Below the pieces are notes generated by a model. It was not told the DNA's origin and ran no database searches. It saw nothing but the letters and a program-made list of their open reading frames with translations. The position numbers were made by a program, and so were the translations under genes. Positions 8,147 through 15,837 of a stretch of DNA of 64,000 nucleotides are shown in pieces; the stretch's first letter is position 1; every line of letters starts with the position of its first letter. The DNA comes from Acidobacteriota bacterium. GTDB lineage: Bacteria; Acidobacteriota; Vicinamibacteria; Vicinamibacterales; CAVVIG01. The DNA lies in the NCBI GenBank assembly GCA_016195265.1, contig JACPZW010000014.1, positions 1 to 64,000 of the forward strand, in the 5' to 3' direction.

Positions 8147-9928
8147 ATGGGTCTCTTCCCGCAGACATTCATCGACGACCTCCGCCTGCAGGCCAACATC
8201 CTGACGGTCGTGCAGGAGTACGTCCCGCTGAAGAAAGCAGGGACCTCGTATAAAGGCTGCTGCCCGTTCCACAACGAGAAAACGCCGTCGTTCCACGTGC
8301 ATCCCGACAAGGGGTTCTTCCACTGCTTCGGCTGCAACGCCGGCGGCGACGTGTTCAAGTTCCTCGAATTGCATGAGAAGGTCGGATTCCAGGACGCCGT
8401 GCGGATGCTCGCGCAGAAGTTCGGCGTCTCGCTGCCCGAGCCGGCCGAAGGCTCCGACGATGCCCGTCGCGACACGGCGCTGCGCGAGGCGCTGCTCAAG
8501 ATGCACGAGATCGCGATCGCGTACTTCCGCGAGCAGCTCTCGGCGCCGTCCGGCGCGCGGGCGCGCAACCAGCTGGCCGACCGCGACGTCACCGCTGAAA
8601 CGATCGACCAGCTCGGACTCGGGTTCGCGCCCTCCTCGCGCGACGGGCTCAAGGCGCGGCTCCTCGCGCAGGGGTTCGCGCAGGCGCTCGTCGTCCAGAG
8701 CGGGCTGGTCGTGCAACGCGACGGGGGCGAAATCGTCGACCGTTTCAGGAACCGGCTCATGGTGCCGATTACCCGGGATACCGGGTCCGTCATCGCCTTC
8801 GGTGGCCGGCAGATGGATCCCGATCAGGGCGGGCCCAAGTACCTGAATTCCCCGGAAACGCCGATCTACTCGAAGGGGCGGACGCTGTACGGGCTCAGCC
8901 TCACGAAATCGCAGATCCGCAAGGCCGGGTACGCCGTCTTAGTGGAGGGCTACTTCGATTTCGCGCAGATGTTCCAGTCGCAGGCCGCGCCGGCCGTCGC
9001 CTCCTGCGGGACGGCGCTGACCCCGCAGCAGGCCCAGCTCCTCCGCCGCTTTACGTCCAGGATCGTCCTGAGCTTCGACCCGGATGCCGCCGGGCAGGGT
9101 GCGGCCGTGCGATCGTGTGAACTCCTGGTCGCCGAGGGCTTCGACGTCAACGTCGTCGTGCTGGACAAGGGCGAAGATCCCGATACATTCATACGAAAGC
9201 ACGGTCCCGAGCGGTATCGTGAAAGATTGAAGCACTCTCAGCCGTATTTGGAGTACCTCCTCGATCGGGCGGCGGTAGGCCGCGATTTCGGGCGGGATGA
9301 CAACCGGAGACAGTTTCTGGAGGAGATGCTGGCCGTCGCGGCGCGGATCCCTGAGGCCGCCGCGCGCGACCAGTTCGCCGACCGCATCGCGCACAAGGCA
9401 CGGATTACGGAAGAGGTCGTGCGGGCGGAGATTCGGAAGGCGGCGGTCAACCGGCGCACCGCTGTCACCACGCGCGAGCTGCCCTCGTTCGGGCAGCTGA
9501 AATCCGCGGAGAAAGCGCTGATTTGGGGGTTGATTCACGCGACCGGCGACGCGCTCGAAGCGCTTGCCGAGCTGGACGAGGGCGATTTAGAAGGGCTGGC
9601 GGGACGGGATATTCTGGAGGTGGCGCGGAGCCTCCACGAGCCGGCGGCCAGCTTCTCTGCGGCGCTGTTGCAGCGTCTAAGTACTGTGAACGCCCAGCTC
9701 GTCTCCAGCATCGCCGCCGACGCCATCTCGCCTGCCCCTCCCGCCGAAAGCGCCCAAGGGCTCAAACGGATGCGATGGGAGCGGGAGCGCGCGGCCATTC
9801 AGCGTGAAATCGATCGTCTGCAACAACTGGGAACCAGCGAGCATGAAGACGAGATCCAGACCTTGTCGCGGCGACTCTACGCCGTAGCAGTTCAACTCGA
9901 CCGAGACGTAACAGGTAGAAGAGACTAA
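8147..9928 (+). CDS. dnaG: DNA primase DnaG
   Basis: Synthesises RNA primers at the replication fork in association with the replicative helicase. The zinc-binding domain near residues 35-60 shows [16 protein letters not shown] and [11 protein letters not shown]. The TOPRIM core carries [10 protein letters not shown] and [11 protein letters not shown] helicase-interaction C-terminal region follows. The start at 8147 ([11 protein letters not shown]) is preferred to the longer track start, because the extra 17 codons come from the upstream word-repeat hairpin and family N-termini begin here. The protein is then 593 residues. rpoD starts five bases after the stop, preserving the familiar dnaG-rpoD pairing. 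Confidence 0.96.
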   Translation: MGLFPQTFIDDLRLQANILTVVQEYVPLKKAGTSYKGCCPFHNEKTPSFHVHPDKGFFHCFGCNAGGDVFKFLELHEKVGFQDAVRMLAQKFGVSLPEPAEGSDDARRDTALREALLKMHEIAIAYFREQLSAPSGARARNQLADRDVTAETIDQLGLGFAPSSRDGLKARLLAQGFAQALVVQSGLVVQRDGGEIVDRFRNRLMVPITRDTGSVIAFGGRQMDPDQGGPKYLNSPETPIYSKGRTLYGLSLTKSQIRKAGYAVLVEGYFDFAQMFQSQAAPAVASCGTALTPQQAQLLRRFTSRIVLSFDPDAAGQGAAVRSCELLVAEGFDVNVVVLDKGEDPDTFIRKHGPERYRERLKHSQPYLEYLLDRAAVGRDFGRDDNRRQFLEEMLAVAARIPEAAARDQFADRIAHKARITEEVVRAEIRKAAVNRRTAVTTRELPSFGQLKSAEKALIWGLIHATGDALEALAELDEGDLEGLAGRDILEVARSLHEPAASFSAALLQRLSTVNAQLVSSIAADAISPAPPAESAQGLKRMRWERERAAIQREIDRLQQLGTSEHEDEIQTLSRRLYAVAVQLDRDVTGRRD

Positions 9929-9933
9929 CCACT

Positions 9934-11712
9934 ATGGCAGCGGAAAAGAGACTCAATTCACCGGATCGGCGAACTGACACCGGCGGTACGCACCTCTCGA
10001 TCGAGGAGAAGTACGACGAAGTCCGTCAGTTGATCAACATCGGCAAGGAGAAGGGCTATCTCCTGTACGACGAAGTCAACGAGATGCTTCCGTCGGAGAT
10101 CACCTCGTCGGATGAGCTCGACGACCTCTTCAACACGTTCGGCAGCGCCGGGATCGAAGTCATCGACTCCGATCAGAAGTACTTGCGCGACGACGTCAAG
10201 CCGATCGACCGGACGGCCGAGGGCGCTGAAGAGCTCGAGCTGGACCTCACGCCAGGCGCGCTCGACAAGACGAACGATCCCGTCCGCATGTACCTGCGCG
10301 AGATGGGCACCGTGCCGCTCCTCACGCGCGAGGGCGAAGTCGAGATCGCGCGGCGCATCGAGCGCGGGAAGCTCGCGGTGATCAAGTCGATCTCGCGGAC
10401 CCCGATCATCGCGCGCAAGGTGATCGAGCTCGGCGATCAGCTGCACACGGGCGACCGCACGATCCGCGAGCTCGTGATCTTCAACGACGAGGAGATCACC
10501 GACGAGCGCATCATCGAGCGCTCGCGGCAGGTGCAGAAGCAGATCGATGCCGTCCGGAAGGCGCGCGGGGGGTCGGAAAAGCTCGAAGAGAAGCTGCGCG
10601 AGACGCCTCGCGGCGCGACGACGCGCGACAAGCGGAAGTACCGGCGCGCGCGGTGGGCCGCGATGCGCGCGCGGATCGAGGTGTCGAACGCGATTCGCGA
10701 GATCGAGTTCACCGAATCGGTGAAGCGCCGCCTCATCGACGAGATGAAGGACGCCGTCGAGAGCGTGCGGACGGTGCAGCGCGAGGTCGAAGCGACCGAC
10801 CGCGTGCTGAATCCGAAGAACCGCAAGACGCGCCTGCGCGAGGACGACAAGAAGAACCTGCAGCGCCAGATCAAGGAGCTGCGGGCCAAGGTCAAGTCGA
10901 TCACGGATCACCTCGAGCAGTCGCCCGACGAGCTCAAGCAGACGCTCGACGTGATTCTGCGCGGCGAGTACCAGGCCGAGCAGGCGAAGAAGGAACTGGT
11001 CGAGGCCAACCTCCGGCTCGTCGTCTCGATTGCGAAGAAGTACACCAACCGCGGGCTGCAGTTCCTCGACCTGATTCAGGAAGGCAACATCGGCCTGATG
11101 AAGGCGGTCGACAAGTTCGAGTACCGGCGCGGCTATAAGTTCTCGACGTACGCGACGTGGTGGATCCGCCAGGCGATCACCCGCGCGATCGCGGACCAGG
11201 CGCGGACGATCCGCATTCCGGTTCATATGATCGAGACGATCAACAAGCTCATCCGCACGTCGCGCGCGCTCGTCCAGGAGCTGGGCCGCGAGCCGACCTC
11301 GGAAGAGATCGCCAAGCGGATGGACATCCCGGTGTCCAAGGTCCGCAAGGTGCTGAAGATCGCGCAGGAGCCCATCTCGCTCGAAACGCCGATCGGCGAG
11401 GAGGAGGATTCGCATCTGGGCGATTTCATCGAGGATCGCCAGGTCGTGTCGCCAGCCGAAGCGGTCATCAACCTGAATCTGAAGGAACAGACCGAGTCGG
11501 TCCTGAAGACGCTCACGCCGCGCGAGGAGAAAGTCATCAAGATGCGCTTCGGCGTCGGCGACGGCAGCGAGCACACGCTCGAAGAGGTCGGCCAGAGCTT
11601 CGCCGTCACGCGCGAGCGCATCCGGCAGATCGAGGCCAAGGCCCTGCGGAAGCTGCGCCATCCGTCGCGGTCGCGCAAACTTCGCGCATTTCTCGAAGGA
11701 AGGACGTCGTAG
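9934..11712 (+). CDS. rpoD: Primary sigma factor RpoD (sigma-70)
   Basis: 592-residue housekeeping sigma factor that directs RNA polymerase to -35/-10 promoters. Region 1.1 occupies the N-terminal 80 residues. Region 1.2 is seen as [21 protein letters not shown] and is followed by a non-conserved region rich in charged residues (about 170-340). Region 2 is seen as [20 protein letters not shown] and [17 protein letters not shown], region 3 as [12 protein letters not shown], and region 4.2 as [20 protein letters not shown]. It is probably co-transcribed with dnaG. The standard TTGACA/TACTAT promoter before mraZ in this window fits such a sigma. Confidence 0.98.
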   Translation: MAAEKRLNSPDRRTDTGGTHLSIEEKYDEVRQLINIGKEKGYLLYDEVNEMLPSEITSSDELDDLFNTFGSAGIEVIDSDQKYLRDDVKPIDRTAEGAEELELDLTPGALDKTNDPVRMYLREMGTVPLLTREGEVEIARRIERGKLAVIKSISRTPIIARKVIELGDQLHTGDRTIRELVIFNDEEITDERIIERSRQVQKQIDAVRKARGGSEKLEEKLRETPRGATTRDKRKYRRARWAAMRARIEVSNAIREIEFTESVKRRLIDEMKDAVESVRTVQREVEATDRVLNPKNRKTRLREDDKKNLQRQIKELRAKVKSITDHLEQSPDELKQTLDVILRGEYQAEQAKKELVEANLRLVVSIAKKYTNRGLQFLDLIQEGNIGLMKAVDKFEYRRGYKFSTYATWWIRQAITRAIADQARTIRIPVHMIETINKLIRTSRALVQELGREPTSEEIAKRMDIPVSKVRKVLKIAQEPISLETPIGEEEDSHLGDFIEDRQVVSPAEAVINLNLKEQTESVLKTLTPREEKVIKMRFGVGDGSEHTLEEVGQSFAVTRERIRQIEAKALRKLRHPSRSRKLRAFLEGRTS

Positions 11713-11720
11713 AATTGTCC

Positions 11721-11793
11721 GGGCCCATAGCTCAACGGTTAGAGCCGCCGGCTCATAACCGGCCCGTTCCAGGTTCGAATCCTGGTGGGCCCA
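11721..11793 (+). tRNA. tRNA with CAU anticodon (elongator Met or Ile2)
   Basis: A full cloverleaf can be folded: acceptor GGGCCCA/TGGGCCC, D stem GCTC/GAGC, anticodon stem GCCGG/CCGGC around loop CTCATAA, T stem CCAGG/CCTGG around TTCGAAT, discriminator A. No CCA is encoded. There is no C1-A72 mismatch and no run of three G-C pairs at the anticodon stem of the initiator type, so it is not initiator tRNA. Choosing between Met and lysidine-modified Ile2 needs comparison with the genome's other CAU tRNAs. Confidence 0.93.
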
Positions 11794-11860
11794 GCCTCCG
11801 CTCGCGCGGGATCGCCCGCGAGCTACGGCCGGGCAGACCCCGCACACGTGCGGAGGCTGT
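11793..11860 (+). other. Structured trailer after the tRNA
   Basis: AGCCTCCG and CGGAGGCT can close a stem around a nested GCTCG..CGGG/CCCG..CGAGC hairpin. A second imperfect pair, GCCGAAGCTTGG / CCAAGCGAAGGC, follows (about 11868-11901). The stretch lies between the tRNA and its terminator and may be 3' trailer, a small RNA or simply dispersed repeats. Confidence 0.35.
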
Positions 11861-11923
11861 CACGCCGAAGCTTGGGGCAATCCCGCGCCAAGCGAAGGCG
11901 GACGATCAACCGCTGTAGAATTC

Positions 11924-11952
11924 AGGCTCCGCTCTTGCGGGGCCTTTTTTTT
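11924..11952 (+). terminator. Rho-independent terminator downstream of the tRNA
   Basis: AGGCTCCGC-TCTT-GCGGGGCCT forms a 9-bp stem with one G-T pair and is followed by eight T residues. It ends 15 bases before the DUF164 gene. Confidence 0.85.
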
Positions 11953-11967
11953 GCCTTTGCAGGACTC

Positions 11968-12750
11968 ATGAACGTAGATCTGGAACGCCTCATCGCCCTC
12001 CAGCAGCTCGACTCGGCCGCAGACACGGCGCGGCGCCGGCTCGCTGAAGGCCCCGAGCGCGAGAAGGCGCTCGACGCGCGGCTCGAGACGGCGCGTCAAG
12101 GCGTGGCGGCGGCCAAGGAGCACCTGACGCAGAGCCAGCACGCGCGCCGCGAGCTCGAGAAGGAAGTCGCGGTGCACCAGGGCCGCCTCTCCAAGTTCCG
12201 CGACACGTTGATGGCCGTCAAGACCAACGTCGAATACCAGGCCGTGCAGAAGGAGATGGCGTTCGCGCAGGGCGAGGTGAAGTCCATCGAGGACAAGGTC
12301 CTCGAGCGCATGCTCGAAGCCGACGATCTGACTGCGGTCGTCAAGCGGGCCGAAGCCGAGCTTGCCGCGGAGCAAAAGGCGGTCGACGCGGACCGGCGCG
12401 CGATGAACGCCGAGCAGGCGGAGATGCAGGCGACGATCGACCGGATCACGGGCGAGCGCGGCGCCGTCGTCGGCGCCCTCGACAAACAGGTGCTCGCCAC
12501 GTTCGACCTGGTGTCGCGCAAGCGCAACGGTGTCGCCGTCGCCGAGGCGCGCGACGGCATCTGCACGATCTGCCACGTCCGCCTGCGGCCGCAGGTTTTC
12601 AACAGCGTCACGCGCAACGACGCCATCATCCAGTGCGACAGCTGCAACCGGATCCTCTATTACGTGCCAAAGACCGAGGTTCAGGGTTCAGGGTTCAACG
12701 TTCAGGGTTCTGGTTCAGCGGGTTCGAGTCCCGTCGACCCCGCCAACTAA
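11968..12750 (+). CDS. DUF164/CdsZ-type zinc-ribbon coiled-coil protein
   Basis: 260 residues: a long N-terminal coiled coil (about 1-185, rich in A/E/K/R) followed by a C4 zinc ribbon (CTICHVRLRP and IQCDSC) and the terminal YYVP typical of the family. Such proteins are general nucleic-acid or chaperone-like factors of incompletely known role. The ATG at 11968, just after the terminator T-tract, is preferred; the longer track ORF runs back into tRNA-trailer sequence. The last 24 residues or so (GSGFNVQGSGSAGSSP...) do not belong to the family: they are encoded by GGTTCAG heptamers and a tRNA 3'-end fragment. The natural C-terminus was evidently rewritten at an island boundary. Confidence 0.85.
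   Translation: MNVDLERLIALQQLDSAADTARRRLAEGPEREKALDARLETARQGVAAAKEHLTQSQHARRELEKEVAVHQGRLSKFRDTLMAVKTNVEYQAVQKEMAFAQGEVKSIEDKVLERMLEADDLTAVVKRAEAELAAEQKAVDADRRAMNAEQAEMQATIDRITGERGAVVGALDKQVLATFDLVSRKRNGVAVAEARDGICTICHVRLRPQVFNSVTRNDAIIQCDSCNRILYYVPKTEVQGSGFNVQGSGSAGSSPVDPAN
12678..12717. repeat. Heptamer array GGTTCAG (left arm of island)
   Basis: GGTTCAG, GGTTCAG, GGTTCAA, CGTTCAG and GGTTCTG run head to tail at the 3' end of the DUF164 gene. The reverse-complement word family (GAACCTG, GAACCTC) reappears 2.6 kb away at 15307-15351, on the other side of the AT-rich island. Confidence 0.85.
12718..12745 (+). other. tRNA 3'-end fragment (tRNA-Asp-like), possible attachment-site remnant
   Basis: GCGGG-TTCGAGT-CCCGT forms a correct T arm, followed by seven acceptor bases (CGACCCC), discriminator G and CCA. 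No 5' half is present. G73 and the T-arm sequence resemble tRNA-Asp. Such fragments commonly mark integration sites of mobile elements. It is translated as the tail of the DUF164 protein. Confidence 0.6.
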
Positions 12751-12764
12751 AGGCTGAGCGTTCT

Positions 12765-13136
12765 TCATAAAGCTGTAGCGACCCGGTATCCGCAGTGTCG
12801 GACGTAGTTGGCGCACTCGGTGGGCGTGTACAAACCGAGCGCCACAGCGACGAGGGCACAGACCTGATCGAAACTGCGCGGTCGCGCGGCGCGCATGAAG
12901 GCTTTCAGCTTGGCGAACGCGAGTTCGATCGGATTGAAATCAGGACTGTACGGCGGGAGAAAACGGAGGTGCGCGCCGACCCGTTCGATCGCGGCGCGGA
13001 TCTCGGGCTGCTTGTGGACCGCGAGATTGTCGAGCACCACGACGTCCCCCTTATGCAGCGTGGGCACCAGGATCTGGGCAATTGCGTCAGAGGTTCGGTC
13101 GTCCTCGCCTGGTGCGCCGTGGCGTTTCGGGTTCAC
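12765..13136 (-). pseudogene. IS630-family transposase, 3' fragment
   Basis: About 123 residues match the C-terminal half of IS630/Tc1-type DDE transposases. [11 protein letters not shown] carries the second catalytic Asp and [16 protein letters not shown] the final Glu; the helix-turn-helix and first Asp are missing. The reading frame upstream of 13136 does not continue as recognisable transposase, so the copy is truncated and inactive on its own. It marks the left part of an AT-richer island, next to the tRNA-like fragment. Confidence 0.8.
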
Positions 13137-13151
13137 GAGAAGCTTGTTTCG

Positions 13152-13334
13152 ATGGGCCTGCCGCAGCTCGACGGAGAACTCGACAAGATGCGTTTGGACC
13201 AGGGGATGATGTTCAAGCAGTTCAGTCGAGTCTACAAGGTCTCAACGAAACCGGATGTCCAGGAGATTCCGGACGCGCACCTGATTCTGTTGTGCCGGTT
13301 CTTGACGTACCTGGATGACACGGAATACACCTGA
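13152..13334 (+). CDS. Small ORF of unknown function, possibly a gene fragment
   Basis: 60 residues starting [15 protein letters not shown] and ending [12 protein letters not shown]. It lies just beyond the transposase fragment and partly antisense to its upstream continuation. Composition is protein-like but I recognise no domain and no clear ribosome-binding site. It may be a remnant of a mobile-element gene. Confidence 0.25.
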   Translation: MGLPQLDGELDKMRLDQGMMFKQFSRVYKVSTKPDVQEIPDAHLILLCRFLTYLDDTEYT

Positions 13335-13818
13335 AGGGAGCTCTCGGCCTTCGCAATGGCTGTGGTCATCCGACCGGCTACCAGCCGGATCCTGTCAAGC
13401 TCCAAGCCTACTATGCCGACATCACTCAACTTGTGCTACTGAATCCAAAATTCGCGTAGGACCCGTTGGACCGTGGGTCAACGGATCGAAGCGGAGACGC
13501 GTTGGCCTGCAGATCCTCGTGACGAAACTGCCGCGACTTCGTCTTGGTTGGGCAGCTGGCAAACCCGCGAAGCTGGAGACATTTCACCTCGCGGAAAGTG
13601 AACAGCTGTTCTGGAAGGCCATGGCCGAGGCGGATGATCAAGACGAAAACCAATCGCAAGCGGTCGTTTTGGGCGCATTACTGGAGGGGAATCGCTCTTA
13701 CTTTGCTTCCTTGTACTCCGCAGCGATTTCCTGTTAAGGTTGACGTGCGCTGTCTATCCTCGACCAACGTAGGCAGAATTCCGCCGCAACGGCCAAGATA
13801 CTGTCCCGTCGTTTTCGT
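13335..13818. other. Island sequence without a confident gene
   Basis: About 480 bp of lower-GC sequence. Short overlapping ORFs exist on both strands (for example one ending at 13737 with KLETFHLAESEQLFWKAMAE), but none has a clear start signal or recognisable family. I read it as decayed island DNA. Confidence 0.5.
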
Positions 13819-13847
13819 TTGACTTCTGATAGCACTGTGGCTCTAAT
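13819..13847 (+). promoter_or_regulatory. Sigma-70 promoter of the GAF two-gene unit
   Basis: TTGACT (13819-13824), a 17-bp spacer, and TCTAAT (13842-13847). The start codon at 13868 lies about 20 bases beyond the -10, so transcription probably starts near 13854. Confidence 0.7.
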
Positions 13848-13867
13848 CACGACGACCCACAGTTTCG

Positions 13868-14746
13868 ATGACGGATCCAAACCCGAGCGGTGCCACTACG
13901 GTTGCCCGCACGTTGCCCCTCTCGCGGCTGCCACACATTATCGCGAGCTACGCCTATGTTTGGTGGTGGGTCCTTCGCGAGAATGCAAAATCCCGTTACG
14001 GAAGGTATTTGGATCACGGGACCAAGGCCCTTCTCACCCTCTATTTGCTGCTCCTTCTTCTCGAGGTTGGGCTCGAGATAAGCGGTCACTCTGTGGCGGC
14101 GACTGGATCCATCGCGCTTCAATTGGTGTTCTTCGTGCTGATCGCCATAGCCGTAATGTTCAAGGTCGAGGAATGGCGTGAGGGCAGACAGCAGGTCTAC
14201 TTCGCAGGTGCCGCTGCCGAGATCGTCTCGACGATGGGACGGATCCAGCCAGGTAACCGGGATGACGAAGTTATCACTCGGTTGCTCGCCATCTTTCAGA
14301 AGAACTTTGAGGCGCAAGGTGCGATTAATGCGAATCTGTCTCTGCCGGATGACGGAGACCAATTGAAGGTCCGATACGTCTATCCAGAAGGGGCTCCGTA
14401 TGATGACAAGCTCGCTCTGCCGAAAGGCGTCGGCGGCTCCGGCAACTGTTACGCCGAGCGCCGTCTCGTCTACATCCCAAGCAAACACTACCGACACGGC
14501 ATCATGGAGATCATCGATTCGCCGACACTCGAGGCTGCGGAAGGCGGGCAGGCAAGAAGTGTGGAAGCGCGATATCAACTGGTCCCGGACTGCTACGTTC
14601 CCTGCACGGTTGAGCCATTCGAGACAATTCTCTCAGTTCCATTGCTGGCGTACGACCATTGTTACGGAGTGCTCAATCTTGACTGCCGAGATCGCGACGC
14701 ATTCACCCGCCGAGACTTCCCACAGGCCATTTTTACGGGTTCGTGA
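13868..14746 (+). CDS. Two-helix membrane protein with a cytoplasmic GAF-like domain; C-terminus frameshifted
   Basis: 292 residues as read. After a polar N-terminus, two adjacent membrane helices (about 53-71 and 80-97) lead to a GAF-like sensor domain: GVGGSGNCYAERRLVYIPS, then ETILSVPLLAYDHCYGVLNLD. GAF domains bind small ligands or nucleotides; the ligand here is unknown. The ORF ends abruptly at QAIFTGS. In the -1 frame the sequence continues plausibly as FYGFVMALYLHESRAVAATAA and stops at TAG 14806-14808, whose last bases overlap the AGGAG ribosome-binding site of the next gene. I therefore think the intact gene ran to 14808 and one base has been gained or lost in a run of five T. It has its own promoter. 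Confidence 0.7.
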   Translation: MTDPNPSGATTVARTLPLSRLPHIIASYAYVWWWVLRENAKSRYGRYLDHGTKALLTLYLLLLLLEVGLEISGHSVAATGSIALQLVFFVLIAIAVMFKVEEWREGRQQVYFAGAAAEIVSTMGRIQPGNRDDEVITRLLAIFQKNFEAQGAINANLSLPDDGDQLKVRYVYPEGAPYDDKLALPKGVGGSGNCYAERRLVYIPSKHYRHGIMEIIDSPTLEAAEGGQARSVEARYQLVPDCYVPCTVEPFETILSVPLLAYDHCYGVLNLDCRDRDAFTRRDFPQAIFTGS

Positions 14747-14818
14747 TGGCCTTGTACTTGCACGAGTCCCGAGCAGTTGCGGCGACTGCCGCCCCTCATG
14801 TAACTTAGGAGTCTGCGT

Positions 14819-15034
14819 ATGCCTGGACTAGCGGTCCCTGCGGGCTCGGGACTAAATCACCGCAGGAAAGAAACGTCGGAGCAGGTGCTCGAAACGACGG
14901 AACAGGTGCTTGAGCGCCTGGCACAACGCGCTGATCGAGTGACTAACGCTCGGCCGAGACTGTCCATCCGCAAGGTTCTCGAGTTGATTCATCTCGCCTA
15001 CACCGGGCGCCCCGCCAACCGTGTGGATATGTGA
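14819..15034 (+). CDS. 71-residue helical protein of unknown function
   Basis: Follows the GAF gene with AGGAG seven bases before the ATG and is closed by a strong terminator, so it is very likely translated and forms an operon with the GAF protein. The middle contains a duplicated amphipathic motif (EQVLETTEQVLERL) predicted as a helix, followed by a second helix (IRKVLELIHLAYTG). No family is recognised. It could be a regulator, antitoxin-like partner or effector of the membrane sensor; that is speculation from position only. Confidence 0.65.
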   Translation: MPGLAVPAGSGLNHRRKETSEQVLETTEQVLERLAQRADRVTNARPRLSIRKVLELIHLAYTGRPANRVDM

Positions 15035-15089
15035 CACTCCAAGGGAGGCGCTAGCGATTCGTTAGCCAAGGGATGAACGTCTAGAGACA

Positions 15090-15121
15090 AAGGGCTCGGA
15101 AGGCCGGGCCCTTCTTGTTTT
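15090..15121 (+). terminator. Rho-independent terminator of the GAF unit
   Basis: AAGGGCTCGG-AAGG-CCGGGCCCTT is a 10-bp stem with one T-G pair, followed by CTTGTTTT. It closes the two-gene unit. The remaining bases to 15306 hold no gene that I can support. Confidence 0.85.
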
Positions 15122-15306
15122 GGCGCGGAACAAGGATTCAGGAGCGTGTTCAAGACCACGGACGATTCTGGAGGATTCGGGTAGACGCCAGCGGACGAAT
15201 CGCTTTAGGTAACCGATCGGGAACCAAACCCTTATCGCCAAAAGTCGCGCGCCATCACCCGCTTAGAAAACACGCGATTGGGGTTCGAACCCCGCGCCGT
15301 AGGCGC

Positions 15307-15351
15307 GAACCTGGAACCTCGAACCGAACCCTGAACCCGGAACCATGAACC
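15307..15351. repeat. Heptamer array GAACCTG (right arm of island)
   Basis: GAACCTG, GAACCTC, GAACCGA, ACCCTGA, ACCCGGA and ACCATGA are in 7-nt register. This is the inverted counterpart of the GGTTCAG array at 12678-12717. The rnhA start codon lies inside its last unit. Confidence 0.85.
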
Positions 15352-15776
15352 AGGCCCCCCTCGTTGCCTACATCGACGGCGGCGCGCGCGGGAATCCCGG
15401 ACCCGCCGCGTTCGGCGTCCGCGTCGAGCAGCCCGACGGCATGCTCGTCGAGGAATTCGGCGAGTCGATCGGCGTCGCGACCAACAACGTCGCCGAGTAT
15501 CGCGGTCTGCTGGCGGCGCTCGCGTGGGCGCGCGCGCACGGCCACCGCGGGCTTCACGTCCGTTCCGATTCCCTCCTGCTCGTGCAGCAGATGCTCGGGA
15601 ACTTCAAGGTAAAGAACGCGGGCCTGCAGCCGCTGCACGCGAAGGCGCGGCTGCTGGCGCACGAGATCGGCAAGGTCACGTTCGAACACGTCGGCCGCGC
15701 ATTCAACGCGCATGCCGATCGGCTGGCGAACGCGGCGATGGACGAGGAAAACTCAAAACTTAAAAGAGAAAACTGA
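15345..15776 (+). CDS. rnhA: Ribonuclease HI-like protein
   Basis: 143 residues. It cleaves the RNA strand of RNA-DNA hybrids. The four carboxylates of the RNase H fold are visible: D in YIDGGARGNPGPA (about 10), E in NNVAEYRGL (about 48), D in HVRSDSLLLVQQM (about 72) and D in NAHADRLANAAMD (about 126). The short length and ARGNPGPA motif match the stand-alone bacterial/archaeal RNase HI type rather than E. coli RnhA. The ATG lies within the GAACC heptamer array, and the last ten residues (EENSKLKREN) are written by the AAACTGAA-type array that also ends the convergent pgeF gene. Both termini are therefore repeat-derived. Confidence 0.88.
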   Translation: MNQAPLVAYIDGGARGNPGPAAFGVRVEQPDGMLVEEFGESIGVATNNVAEYRGLLAALAWARAHGHRGLHVRSDSLLLVQQMLGNFKVKNAGLQPLHAKARLLAHEIGKVTFEHVGRAFNAHADRLANAAMDEENSKLKREN

Positions 15777-15837
15777 AAACCGAAGACTGTGCTTTCTCGC
15801 TTCACTTTTCAGTTTCAACTTTTGAGTTTTAACTTTC
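15747..15837. repeat. Inverted heptamer arms AACTGAA/TTCAGTT
   Basis: AACTCAA, AACTTAA, AAGAGAA, AACTGAA and AACCGAA on the left are mirrored by TTCACTT, TTCAGTT, TCAACTT and TTGAGTT on the right. The array encodes the C-termini of both convergent genes. Related arrays are at 47730, 58400 and 63637. Confidence 0.9.

Noticed and set aside
12765-13136. Intact insertion sequence
   Set aside because: Only the C-terminal half of the transposase is present and I could not find matching terminal inverted repeats on both sides.
13315-13822. Overlapping ORFs of 92-140 aa in the island
   Set aside because: No start signals, recognisable domains or consistent frame; treated as decayed sequence.
14700-14760. 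Programmed -1 frameshift in the GAF gene
   Set aside because: The T-run reads C ATT TTT A in the zero frame, which is not a canonical X XXY YYZ slippery site, and I see no clear downstream stimulatory structure; a mutation or sequencing error is simpler.
15277-15296. TTGGGGTTCGAACCCCGC as a tRNA T arm at the right end of the island
   Set aside because: With a normal seven-base T loop only three of five stem pairs form, and no acceptor or anticodon stem can be built around it.
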